A stretch of 12,795 bases of DNA. Origin: Acanthamoeba sp. SK_2022b. Its lineage: Eukaryota > Discosea > Longamoebia > Acanthamoebidae. The stretch is taken from positions 1 through 12,795 of the forward strand of contig JANDJZ010001092.1 of NCBI GenBank assembly GCA_027943245.1. The letters are read 5' to 3'. Under the pieces are notes generated by a model, which was not told the DNA's origin, searched no databases, and worked only from the letters and a program-made list of their open reading frames with translations. Both the position numbers and the translations under genes were made by a program. This document shows positions 1 to 8,647 of the stretch, piece by piece; the first letter of the stretch is position 1, and every line of letters starts with the position of its first letter.

Positions 1-324
1 TGGTGTTGTGGTGATGTTATGGTTGTGGTGGTGATGTGGTGGAGTTGTGGTGCTGTGGTACAGTGGTGATGTTATGGTGTTGTGATGTGGTGATGGTGTT
101 GTGGTGATGTCGTGGTCCTGTTGTGGTTGTGTTGTGGGGGTGTTGGTGTTGTGGTGATGTGGTGGTGGTGTTGTGGTGATGTTGTGCTGTTGTGGTGATG
201 TGATGCTTAGTTTATTTGTGGTGTGTGGTGTTGTGGTGATGATGGGATGTTGTGGTGGTGATGTTACTGTGGTGGTGCTCTGGTGGTGTTGTGGTTATGT
301 GTTGTCATGTTGGTGATGTTGTTA
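1..324 (+). repeat. G/T-rich degenerate minisatellite, block 1
   Basis: This block is made of TGGTGT, GTTGTGG and GTGATG words in irregular order, with almost no C on the + strand. It begins at the window edge, so its true extent is unknown. It ends abruptly at 324, where the + strand changes to the complementary C/A-rich version of the same repeat. No gene is visible in it. Confidence 0.9.
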
Positions 325-714
325 CCACCACAACACCAACAGCACCACACCAGAACCTCACCACCACAACATCTCCACAACAACAATGACACCATCATCA
401 CCACACCACCACAACACCACAAAATCACCATAACACCACCACACAACACCATCACAACATCACCACAACACCACAACATCACCACAACAACACAACAACA
501 TCACCACAACAACATCACCACCCACCACCACATCACCACAACACCACATCACCACACCAACATCGCCATAACACACCACCACCACATCACCACACCAACA
601 TCACCACAACACAACACACACCACACCAACATCACCACCACACAACAAAACCACTACCACCACACAACAGCACCACAACAACACCACAATACCAGTACAC
701 CAGAATCACAGCAG
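325..714 (-). repeat. C/A-rich block: same minisatellite in reverse orientation
   Basis: The + strand switches to CCACAAC, ATCACC and ACACC words, the reverse complement of the flanking G/T repeat, and is almost free of G. Taken on the - strand it is the same family as block 1. The left junction can fold: GTTGT at 318-322 pairs with ACAAC at 330-334. The right junction at 714/715 returns directly to G/T repeat. Either strand translates only to low-complexity peptide. Confidence 0.88.
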
Positions 715-1256
715 ATGTTGTGGTATTGATTTGGAATTGTTTTGGTTCTGCCTTTTGGTGTTGTAGTTGGTGATGACGTTGTGGGTGATCTAGGATGATG
801 TTGTGGGGCATGTTGTAGTCATGTTGTGCTTTGTAGTTGTGGTGGTGTGGTGACTTGGTGATGATGTGATGGTAGTGTGGTGTTGTGGTGATTTTGTGGT
901 GTTGTGGTGCTGGCGCGGTGTTGTAGTGATGTTGTGGTGTGTGGTGATGGTGTAGCAGTGCTGCAGTGGTGTTGTGGTCATGTTGTTGTAGTGTTGTGGT
1001 GGTGTTGTAGTGATGTTGTGTTGTTGCGGTGTTGTGGTGTTGTTGCGGTGTTGTGGTGTTGTGGTGGTGGTGGTAGTGATGTGGTAATGATATGGTGGTG
1101 ATGTGGTGTTGTGATGCTGTTGTTAGGATGTTGTGATGGTGTGATGATGTGGGTGGTGGTATGGTGGTGGTGTGGTGTGGAGTGATGTGGTGTGGTGATG
1201 GTGTGCTGGTGATGGTGATGGTGATGGTGTGGCGGTGGTGTGGTGGTTGTGGTGAT

Positions 1257-1577
1257 GTTGAGGTGATGTGATGTTGTGGTTATGTTGTGGTGATTTTGTG
1301 GTGGTGATTTTGTGATGTTGAGGTGATGTGATGTTGTGGTTATGTTGTGGTGATGTGTTGTTGTGGTTGTGGTGATTGTGTGGTGGTGATTTTGTGGTGG
1401 TGTGGTGTTGAGGTGATGTGATGTTGTGGTGATGTTATGGTGATGTGTTGTTGTGGTTGTGGTGATGTTGAGGTGATGTGATGTTGTGGTTATGTTGTGG
1501 TGATTTTGTGGTGGTGTGGTGTTGAGGTGATGTGATGTTGTGGTGATGTTATGGTGATGTGTTGTTGTGGTTGTGGT
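1257..1577 (+). repeat. Higher-order repeat within the G/T minisatellite
   Basis: The phrase GTTGAGGTGATGTGATG recurs at 1257, 1317, 1407, 1467 and 1521, spaced 60, 90, 60 and 54 bases. About 58 bases from 1407 recur unchanged from 1521, a 114-bp step, and about 46 bases from 1257 recur from 1467. This indicates recent duplication of whole multi-unit segments rather than slippage of single units. All spacings are multiples of six, so one open - strand frame is preserved, but its product is only His/Thr/Asn/Leu repeats. Confidence 0.8.
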
Positions 1578-2240
1578 GGTGGTGCTGGTGGTGGTGATAT
1601 TGTTTTGATGTTGTGGTAGTGGTGTAGTGGTGTTGTGGCGGTGTTGTTGTGATGTCATGGTGATGTTGTGATGTTGTGGTGGTGTTGTGATGGTGATGTT
1701 GTGATGATGTTGTGGTGGTTGTGGTGTTGTGGTTGTGTTGGTGTGGTGATGTTGTGATGATGATTGTGTGGTTATGTTGTGGTAGTGTTGTGTTGAAATT
1801 GTGATGATCTGTTGAAATTTTGGTGTTGTGGTGTTGTGGTGTTGTAGTGGTGTAGTGATGGTGCGGTAACATTGTTGTTGTGGTATTGGTGCTGTGGGTG
1901 GTGTGGTGGTGTTGTGGTGTGATGTTGTTGAGATGTGTTGTTGTAGTGATATTGTAATGTTGTGGTGATGTGGTGATAATGCTGTGATGGTGTTATTGTG
2001 ATGTGGTGGTGGTGTAGTGGGTATGGAAATTGTGTGGTGGGGTGTGTGGCGTGGTAATGATGTGTTGTTGTGGGTGATGTTGTGGTGATGGTGTGGTGAT
2101 GTTGTGGTGGTGCTGTTGTTGTGTTGTGGTGCTGGTGTGGTGATGTGGTAGTGTTGTGGTGGTGGTGTGGTGTTGTGGTGTGGTGTTGCAGTGTTGCGGT
2201 GTTGTGGTGAGGTGGTGCAATGTTGTGGTGGAGTGTTGTT

Positions 2241-2320
2241 GTTGTGGTGTTGTGGTGTTGTGGTGTTGTGGTGTTGTGGTGTTGTGGTGTTGTGGTGTTG
2301 TGGTGTTGTGGTGTTGTGGT
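2241..2320 (+). repeat. Perfect 8-bp tandem array, 10 copies of GTTGTGGT
   Basis: Eighty bases consist of exactly ten uninterrupted copies of GTTGTGGT. This is much more homogeneous than the surrounding degenerate repeat, which suggests a recent local expansion. The 8-base period shifts reading frame each copy, which argues against coding selection. Confidence 0.93.
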
Positions 2321-3113
2321 GAGGTGGTGTAATGTTGTTTGTGGTAGTGTTGTTGTGCTGTGGTGGTGTTGTGGTTGGTGTGGTGGTGTTGGGGTGTGGT
2401 GGTGTTGAGGTGTGGTGGTGTTGTGGTGTGGTGTTGTTGTGGTTGTTGTGATGGTTGTGGTGACGTTGTTGCGTTGTGGTGTTGTGGTGGTGTTGGTGTG
2501 GTGGTGTTGTTGTGGTGTTGTGGTGATGTTGTGATGATGGTGGTGTTGTTGTTGTGGTGTTGTTGTTGTGGTTGTAGTCATGTTGTGATGATGGTGGTGT
2601 TGATGTGGTGATGTTGTTGTGATGTTGCGGTGGTGTTGATGTGGTGGTGTTGATGATGTGATGTTGATGTGGTGTTGATGTGGTGGTGTTGTTGTGGTGA
2701 TGTTTCAGTGCTGTCGTGTTGGTGTTGTGGTGTAGTGGTTGTGGTGTTGTGGTGTAGTGGTGAAATTATGGTGTTGTTGTGGTTGTGTTGTGGTGGTTTT
2801 GTGGTTTTGGTGTGTTTGGTGTTGTGGTGTTGTTGTGGTGGTGTTGTGGTGTTGTAGTTATGATATTGTGGTGCTATCTTTTGTGATGTCGGTGTTGTGG
2901 TGTGGTTATGGTGTGGTTATGGGGTAGTGGTGTTGTGGTATGGTGGTGATGTGTTGTGATGATGTTGTTAGGATGTTGTGATGCTGTGATGGTGTGATGA
3001 TGTAATGGGTGTGGTGGTAATGGTGTTATGGTGATGCTATGGTAATGGTGTGTGTGTTGTGCTTTTTTTTTTGTGGTGGTGTTGGTTTGGTGTTGTGATG
3101 GTGATGATGTTGT

Positions 3114-3184
3114 CCAACCACCACCACACACACCCACACACACAACACACAACACGCACACCACCTCCACCACAAACACAAACA
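3114..3184 (-). repeat. Short C/A-rich reversed block
   Basis: A 71-base island of CCACCACAC/ACACACCC sequence lies between two G/T blocks. It has more CACA dinucleotide than the other reversed blocks. At its left edge GTTG and CAAC sit two bases apart (3110-3119), and on the right edge CACAA sequence faces TTGTG, so both junctions have short hairpin potential. Confidence 0.85.
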
Positions 3185-4330
3185 GTTGTGGTGATGTTGT
3201 GGTGGTGTGGTGTTACGGTGATGTTGTGGTGATGTTGTAGTGTTGTTGTGGTGATGTTGCGGTGTTGTGGTGATGTGGTGTGATGTTGTGGTGATGGCGT
3301 GGTGGCATTGTGGTGTTGGTGTTGTGGTGCTGTTGTGGTGTGGTGTTGTTGTGCTGATGGTAAGGTGTTGTGGTGATGTTGTGATGCTGGTGTGGTGTTG
3401 TGATAATGATGTGGTGGTGGTGTGGTGTTGTTGTGGTGATGTGGTGGTTTTGAGGTAGTGGTGATTTTGTGGTGATGTTGTGTTGATGCAGTGGTGATGT
3501 TGTGGTGATGCAGTGGTGATGTTGTGGTGGTGATGGTGCGTTTCTGGTGGGTGGTGGTGGTGGTGTGGTGTTGTTGTGGTGTGGTGATGTGGTGGGTGTG
3601 CTGTGGTGTTGCTTTTGTGGTGTGGTGATAGTTAGGCGCTGTGCTGCTGTTGTGGTGTTTTTGATGTTGTGGTGTGGTGGTGGTGTGGTGGTGTTGTGCT
3701 ATGTTGTGGTGTGGTGGTGGTGTGGTGGTGTGGTGGTGTTGTAGTGGCGGTGGTGGTACTGGTCTGGCGTGGTGATGGTGTGCTGGTGTTGTGGAGTTGT
3801 TAGTGATGTGGTGGAGGTGTGGGGTGTTGTTTTTATGTTGTGATGGTGGTGATGTTGTGGTGTTGTGATGGTGGTGTTGTGGTGATGTTGTAGTGCTGGT
3901 GTGGTGGTGTTGTGATGGGGCTTTTGTGGTGATGGTGGTGTGGTGGTGTGATCCTGTGGTGTTATGTTGTAGTGTTGTGGTGGTGTGGGCGATGTGGTGG
4001 TGATGTTGTGGTGGTGGTGTGGTGGTGTGGTGGTGTGGTGTTGTGGTGATGTGGTGTTGTGGTGATGTGGTGATGTGGTGGTGTGGTGGTGTTGATGGTG
4101 GTGGTGTAGTGATAATGTTGTGATGATGTTTTGGTGGTGCTGTGGTGTTTTGGTGGTGATGTTGTGGTGATGGTGGTGATGGTGTTGTGATGATGTTGTG
4201 GTGGTGTGGTGTGGTGTTTATGTGGTGGTGTTGTGGTGCTGAGGTGTGTTGGTGATGTTGTGGTGGTGATGTTGTGGTGCTGTTGTGGTGAGGTGGTGAG
4301 GTTGTGGTGTTGGTAGTGTTGTGGTGAGGT
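3185..4330 (+). repeat. G/T-rich minisatellite, block 3 (irregular part)
   Basis: TGGTGTTGTGG and TGGTGATG words with many variants. Runs of GGT/GGTGT, for example around 3545-3570 and 4009-4040, hold many GG pairs and could form two-tetrad G-quadruplexes if single stranded. No gene is visible. It grades into the purer TGATGG array at about 4331. Confidence 0.88.
3485..3528 (+). repeat. Perfect 22-bp tandem duplication
   Basis: Two adjacent identical 22-base copies (3485-3506 and 3507-3528), each beginning GATGCAGTGG. The C in GCAG is rare in this G/T block, so it marks the duplication clearly. Confidence 0.85.
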
Positions 4331-6105
4331 TGTGATGGTGTTGTAGTGGTGTGGTGATGGTGTGGTGATGGTGTGGTGATGGTGTGGTGATGGTGTGGTG
4401 ATGGTGTTGTGATGGTGTTGTGATTGTGTTGTGATGGTGTTGTGGTGCTGTTGTTGGGATGGTGTTGTATGGTGTAGTGATGGTGTCGTGATGTTGTGGT
4501 GTTGTGGTGATGTAGTGGTGATGGTGTTGTGGTGATGGTGTGGTATTGTGGCGTGGTGATGGTGTTGTGATGGTGTTGTGATGGTGGTGTTGTGATGGTG
4601 GTGTTGTGATGGTGTTGTGATGGTGGTGGTGGTGTTGGTGTTGTGATGGTGTGGTGGTGTTGTGATGGTGTGGTGGTGTTGTGATGGTGTTATGGCGTGG
4701 TGATGGTGTTGTGATGGTGTTGTGATGGTGGTGTTGTGGTGGTGTTATGGTGTGGTGATGGTGTTGTGATGGTGATGTGATGGTGTGGTGATGGTGTTGT
4801 GGTGGTGTGATGGTGTGGTGATGGTGTTGTGGTGGTGTTGTGATGGTGGTGTGATGGTGGTGTGGTGATGGTGTTGTGGTGGTGTTGTGATGGTGTTGTG
4901 ATGGTGTGGTGATGGTGTGGTGATGGTGCTGTGATGGTGTGGTGATGGTGTTGTGATGGTGTGATGGTGTTGTGATGGTGTGATGGTGTTGTGGTGGTGT
5001 TGTGATGGTGGTGTGATGGTGATGTGGTGGTGTGGTGATGGTGTTGTGATGGTGTGGTGATGGTGTGGTGATGGTGCTGTGATGGTGTGGTGATGGTGTT
5101 GTGATGGTGTGGTGATGGTGCTGTGATGGTGTGGTGATGGTGTTGTGATGGTGTGATGGTGATGGTGTTGTGGTGATGGTGATGGTGTTATGATGGTGTG
5201 ATGGTGCTGTGATGGTGTGGTGATGGTGTTGTGATGGTGTGGTATTGGTGTTGTGATGGTGTGATGGTGATGGTGTTGTGGTGATGGTGATGGTGTTATG
5301 ATGGTGTGATGGTGATGGTGTGGTGTGGTGATGGTGTTGTGATGGTGTTGTGATGGTGTTGTGATGGTGGTGTGGTGATGGTGATGTGATGGTGTGATTG
5401 TGTTGTGATGGTGATGGTGTGGTGTTGTGATGGTGTTGTGATGGTGTGGTGATGGTGTTGTGATGGTGTGATGGTGATGGTGTTGTGGTGATGGTGTGGT
5501 GATGGTGTGGTGATGGTGGTGATGGTGTTGTGATGGTGTGGTGATGGTGGTGATGGTGTTGCGATGGTGTTGTGATGGTGTGGTGATGGTGTGGTGATGT
5601 TGTGATAGTGTTGTGGTGGTGATGGTGATGGTGGTGTGATGGTGTGGTGATGTGATGGTGTGGTGATGTGATGGTGGTGTGATGGTGAGGGTGATGGTCT
5701 GGTGATGGTCTGGTGATGGTGTGGTGATGGTGTGGTGGATGGTGTTGTGATGGTGTTGTGGTGATGGTGTGGTGATGTGATGGTGGTGTGATGGTGATGG
5801 TGTTGTGATGGTGATGTGATGGTGTGGTGATGGTGTTGTGATGGTGTTGTGTGGTGTTGTGATGGTGTTTGTGATGGTGTTGTGATGGTGTTGTGATGAT
5901 GTGATGGTGTTGTGGTGATGGTGTTGTGGTGACGGTGTTGTGGTGACGGTGTTGTGGTGATGGTGTGGTGATGGTGTTGTGATGGTGATGTGATGGTGGT
6001 GGTGGTGTGATGGTGTTGTGATGGTGTGATGATGGTGTGATGGTGTGGTGATGTGATGGTGTGGTGATGGTGATGTGATGGTGTTGTGATGGTGATGTGA
6101 TGGTG
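4331..6105 (+). repeat. TGATGG-dominated array with 11-bp units
   Basis: The repeat here is mostly the 11-mers GATGGTGTTGT and GATGGTGTGGT plus shorter 8-mers (GATGGTGT). It is cleaner than the sequence to its left. Segmental duplications are visible: about 65 bases from 5141 recur from 5249, 108 bases apart, both including the rare variant GTTATGATGG. The - strand is free of stops over 5296-6144 in one frame, but the product is a His/Thr/Ser/Pro repeat with no folded-domain character. No gene is called. Confidence 0.88.
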
Positions 6106-6306
6106 ATACATAGAGGTTACATGGGGGTTACATACAGGTTTCAAAGGGGTTTCATAGGGGTTACACAGGGGTTACATAGGGGTCACATAGGGGTTACATA
6201 GGGGTTACATAGGGGTTACATACAGGTTTCATAAGGGTCACATAGGGGTTACATAGCAGTGTGTAGGGGTTGCCATGGTGTGGCATGGCTTGCATAGGGG
6301 TTACTT
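6106..6306 (+). repeat. 12-bp minisatellite, GGGGTTACATAG type
   Basis: About 15 units of GGGGTTACATAG, with variants such as GGTTTCATAG, GGGTCACATAG and GGTTACATACAG. The best-preserved copies are around 6177-6226. The G-run followed by TTA recalls telomere repeats, but the unit also carries CATAG and is interstitial. It directly follows the TGATGG array without unique sequence between them. Confidence 0.9.
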
Positions 6307-6545
6307 TGGGGTGTTGTGGTGTGCTGTGGGGTGTTGTGGGGCATGTTGTAGGTCATGTTGTGGGTCATGTAGGGCATGTTGTGAGCATGTTGTAGGGCAT
6401 GTTGTAGGCATGTTGTAGGGTCATGTTGTGGGTCATGTCGTGGGCATGTTGTGGGTCAAGTAGTAGGTCGTTTAGGGCATGTTGTAGGGCATGTTGTAGG
6501 GCATGTTGTGGGTCATGTTGTAGGTCATGTAGGGCATGTTGTGCA
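6307..6545 (+). repeat. 13-bp minisatellite, GGGCATGTTGTAG type
   Basis: Units alternate between GGGCATGTTGTAG, GGTCATGTTGTGG and shortened forms lacking the GTT. The GTTGTGG portion is shared with the main G/T repeat, so this looks like a derived lineage of the same family. It contains a long C/A-strand open frame with Met/Gln/His/Asp repeats, which I regard as incidental. Confidence 0.88.
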
Positions 6546-6550
6546 CTTTT

Positions 6551-6877
6551 GTGGTGATGGTGGTGTGGTGATGTTATGGTGGTAAGGGGTGGTGATGATG
6601 TGGCATTTTTGTGCTTTTTTTGGTGTTGTGGTGGTGTTGTGGTGTTGAGGTGGTGGTGTGGTGATGTTGTGGTGTTGAGGTGGTGGTGTGGTGGTGATGT
6701 TGGTGGTGGTGTGGTGATGTGGTTGTGTTGTGGTGGTGTTGTGGTGTGGTGTTGTGGTGTGGTGTTGTGGTGTGGTGTTGTGGTGGTGTTGTGGTGTGGT
6801 GTTGTGGTGTGGTGTTGTGGTGGTGTTGTGATGTTGTGGTGTTGTTGTGGTGGTGTTGTGGTGGTGTTGTGGTGGTG
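6551..6877 (+). repeat. G/T-rich minisatellite, block 4
   Basis: Return of TGGTGTTGTGG repeat after the two arrays with different units, with a regular GTGGTGTTGTGGT run at 6740-6840. It ends at a sharp boundary with unique sequence at 6878. The opposite strand is open across the block into the unique sequence, but the repeat part is only Thr/His/Asn/Pro. Confidence 0.88.
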
Positions 6878-6901
6878 CCAGCCACAAAATGGCAGGGGTG
6901 C

Positions 6902-6950
6902 TGCAACTGCCTCTGGGGTGATCATTTTGAGGTCATTGGTTTTTTCAGTT
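6902..6950 (+). repeat. 66-bp family repeat, + copy 1
   Basis: The copy begins TGCAACTGCCTCTGGGG, continues with GTGATCATTTT and ends in GGTCATTGGTTTTTTC. It aligns well with the reverse complement of 7221-7267, sharing the TGCAAC start, the GGGGTG(A/G)TC core and the CATTGGTTTTTTC end. A - strand open frame also crosses this stretch (about 6885-6988) and could be read as a short exon remnant; I cannot separate that from repeat sequence. Confidence 0.65.
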
Positions 6951-6979
6951 GACAACAGAAGATAGTTGGGGTGCTCTAC

Positions 6980-7020
6980 TGCAACCACCCCAGTAGGGTG
7001 GCCATTGCAGCCAGCCAGCT
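6980..7020 (+). repeat. 66-bp family repeat, + copy 2 (partial)
   Basis: Starts TGCAACCACCCC, 78 bases after copy 1, and contains the short inverted repeat CCACCC-5 nt-GGGTGG at 6984-7000. The second half is diverged. The same CCACCC/GGGTGG hairpin occurs in a minus copy at 7246-7262. Confidence 0.6.
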
Positions 7021-7040
7021 AGCAAACCGCAACTTTGCTG

Positions 7041-7154
7041 CAGCACAACCTTACAACACCACAACTGCACAATATCTCCACAACATCACAACAACACCAC
7101 CACAACACCACAATATCACAACAACTGCACTTTACTACAACGTCACCACAACCA
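7041..7154 (-). repeat. C/A-rich reversed block between 66-bp family copies
   Basis: About 110 bases of ACAACACCACAAC-type sequence, the reverse of the G/T minisatellite, with a few interruptions (CAATATC, CTGCACTTTACTAC). It separates the two plus copies from the three minus copies of the 66-bp repeat, so two different repeat families both change orientation here. Confidence 0.8.
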
Positions 7155-7156
7155 GC

Positions 7157-7201
7157 AAATCCAATGATGAAATAAATGACCACTCCATTGGGGAGGTGGC
7201 A
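7157..7201 (-). repeat. 66-bp family repeat, - copy 1
   Basis: On the + strand it reads CCAATGATGAAATAAATGACC and then CACTCCATTGGGGAGGTGGCA. It aligns with 7221-7267 with a three-base gap and several substitutions. Its end lies 66 bases before the equivalent end of the next copy. Confidence 0.7.
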
Positions 7202-7220
7202 GCATGCTTTGTGGTACACC

Positions 7221-7267
7221 AAAGAAAAAACCAATGCTGAAACGACCACCCCACCAGGGTGGTTGCA
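7221..7267 (-). repeat. 66-bp family repeat, - copy 2
   Basis: Contains AAAAAACCAATGCTGAAACG followed by ACCACCCCACCAGGGTGGTTGCA on the + strand. It is the best-preserved copy, and its reverse complement matches + copy 1. It carries CCACCC-5 nt-GGGTGG at 7246-7262. With minus copy 1 it keeps frame (66 nt = 22 codons), giving two similar short peptides on the - strand, but the next step is 70 nt and breaks frame, so coding is doubtful. Confidence 0.72.
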
Positions 7268-7284
7268 CAAGTTCATGTTACCTT

Positions 7285-7337
7285 GACTGGGGAGAAAATC
7301 AAATTCGATCAAGGATCACTCCACTGGGGAGGTTGCA
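7285..7337 (-). repeat. 66-bp family repeat, - copy 3
   Basis: Reads GGGGAGAAAATCAAATTCG, then GATCACTCCACTGGGGAGGTTGCA. The 3' half matches the other minus copies; the 5' half is diverged. It ends 70 bases after the end of copy 2. A possible fourth, weaker copy lies near 7380-7410 (GGTGATCAAACTCC). Confidence 0.62.
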
Positions 7338-7664
7338 GTTGGGATTGGGCTGTCCAGCCTTGCATACAACTGATGAACAAACCACTTATCAAAGGTGATC
7401 AAACTCCTTGTCATTTGTTGGCTGGCTCCTAAACATGCTAGTGCAGCTGTATTACTGTAGAGAGCGAGAGATAGAGAGTGAGGCAGACTGACTCTTGGTG
7501 TTGTGGTGGCTGTGTTGCTGGTGGCACTCGTCGCAGCTTAGAGGCCTCTAACCTGGGGCAAGTGGGCTATTTCAGCGGACCATGATTGGATCCTGTTAGT
7601 GCCACTCATACACACTTCATGAACTCAAATCAGTTGCCTGGTTGTGTGCCGGATCAGGTGTTAT
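7338..7664. other. Unique sequence without a recognised gene
   Basis: About 330 bases of mixed composition separate the 66-bp copies from the next G/T block. Visible items are a GA-rich stretch (about 7458-7484), the palindrome GAGGCCTC at 7541-7548, and an 8-bp inverted repeat GTGGCACT (7521-7528) / AGTGCCAC (7598-7605). Short open frames exist on the + strand (for example from 7586) but run into G/T repeat and match nothing I recognise. I looked for a tRNA-like fold near the inverted repeat and did not find one. Confidence 0.6.
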
Positions 7665-8008
7665 ATGGTGGTCTTGTGGTGTATGTTGTGGTGCTGTGGT
7701 GTGATGATGGTGTGGCGGTGTGGTGGCGTTGTGGTGGTGTGTGGTATCATTGTGGAGATGCTGTGGTGGTGGAGATGAGAGTTGTGGTGTTGTGGTGGTG
7801 TAGTGCTGTTGTGGTGATGGTGTGGTGTGGTGCTGTTGTTGTTGTGATGTTGTGTGTGGTGGTGATGGTGTTGTGGTGATGGTGTTGTGGTGGTGTTGTG
7901 GTGGTGTTATTGTGATGGTGTTGTGATGTGGTGTGGTGATGTGGTGATGATGCTGTGGTTACATTATGGTAATGGTGTGGTGGTGTTGTGGTGGTGGTGT
8001 TATGATGG
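7665..8008 (+). repeat. G/T-rich minisatellite, block 5
   Basis: TGGTGTTGTGGTGATG repeat, ending in the loop of a hairpin at the next orientation switch. No gene is visible. Confidence 0.87.
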
Positions 8009-8017
8009 TAACACCAC
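7994..8017. other. Perfect hairpin at a repeat orientation switch
   Basis: GTGGTGTTA (7994-8002), a 6-base loop TGATGG, then TAACACCAC (8009-8017) make a perfect 9-bp stem centred exactly on a G/T to C/A switch. The flanking repeat is also roughly complementary, so a much longer imperfect stem of about 140 bp per arm is possible. Confidence 0.85.
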
Positions 8018-8157
8018 AACACCATCACAACACACCACAGCATCACCACCAAACTGTCACCACAACACCGCCACCACCACCACAACACCACAACAAACAC
8101 CACAGCATAAACACAACACCACACCATTACCACACCACTGCCACAACTAAAACAACA
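8009..8157 (-). repeat. C/A-rich reversed block
   Basis: About 150 bases of CACAACACCA/CATCACCACC sequence, the reverse orientation of block 5. It is followed by a 41-base unique spacer (8158-8198; CTCGTTCAGTTGAAC and beyond) before G/T repeat resumes. An ATG on the - strand inside the spacer opens a frame into the repeat; I consider it chance. Confidence 0.87.
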
Positions 8158-8198
8158 GTCCTCGTTCAGTTGAACTAACATTTTAGACATTGTAGTAA

Positions 8199-8646
8199 TG
8201 GTGTTGTGGTGGGGAAATGGTGTTGTGGTGTTGTAGTGGTGTTGTGGTGTGGTGGTGTGGTGTGGTGTGGTGTTGTTATAATGATGTTGTGGTAGTGTTG
8301 TGGAGGTGTTGTGGTGGTGATGTTGTGGAGGTGTTCTGGTGGTTATGTGGTGGTGTTGTGGTGGCGTTGTAATGGTAATGGTGTGGTGTGTGTGTGGTGG
8401 TGGTGGTGCTTATGTCGTTGGTGTGGTGGTGTTGTGGAGTTGGTTGTGGTGTTGTGGTGGTGTGATGCTGTTGTGTTGTTATTGTTGTGGTGGGTGGTGT
8501 AGTGGTGGTGTTGTGGTAATGTGTTGTGGTGGTGTTGTGGTGATGTTGTGCTGTTGTGATGGTGTGGTGATGTTGTAATGATGTAGTTGTGGTGTTGTAG
8601 TGATGCTGTGGTGTTGTTGTTGTAGTGGTGATGTGTTGGCGTTGTA
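8199..8646 (+). repeat. G/T-rich minisatellite, block 6
   Basis: Irregular TGGTGTTGTGG repeat with scattered A and C variants, more diverged than the array at 4331-6105. It ends at TTGTAG, just before the coding-like island at 8648. No gene is visible inside. Confidence 0.87.
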
Positions 8647-8647
8647 G

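Larger units (their letters stand above)
715..3113 (+). repeat. G/T-rich minisatellite, block 2
   Basis: A 2.4-kb stretch of TGGTGT/TGTTGTGG/GTGATG repeat, more diverged at its left end (715-840) and more regular inside. The commonest local unit is the 11-mer GTTGTGGTGAT, alternating with 8-mers and trinucleotide-like runs. It contains a higher-order repeat (1257-1577), a perfect 8-bp array (2241-2320) and a run of ten T at 3063-3072 just before the next orientation switch. Long open frames on the opposite strand follow from the lack of stop triplets in C/A-rich sequence. I see no gene here. Confidence 0.9.

Noticed and set aside
1575..1600. GCTGGTGG, the E. coli Chi word
   Set aside because: Expected by chance in GGT-rich sequence and not relevant to a eukaryotic genome.
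978..2581. Several long - strand open frames with Thr/His/Asn/Gln runs
   Set aside because: Several frames are open over the same stretch, sometimes overlapping, and their peptides simply mirror the repeat. That argues against selection for protein.
1..6105. CRISPR-like array
   Set aside because: Repeats are short, contiguous and degenerate with no regular unique spacers, and the setting is eukaryotic.
5296..6144. A 282-codon open frame on the - strand (His/Thr/Ser/Pro repeats)
   Set aside because: C/A-rich repeat lacks stop triplets, so long frames are expected by chance. The peptide is pure low complexity and there is no start or splice context.
7165..7180. AATAAA as a polyadenylation signal
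   Set aside because: Single hexamer inside a copy of the 66-bp repeat, with no gene ending near it.
7521..7605. Possible tRNA or structured RNA in the unique stretch
   Set aside because: Only one 8-bp inverted repeat with a 69-base loop; no cloverleaf, A box or B box could be recognised.
7747..8190. ATG-started - strand frame beginning MSKMLVQLNEDCC
   Set aside because: The start lies in a 41-base spacer and the frame then runs into repeat; nothing supports a gene.
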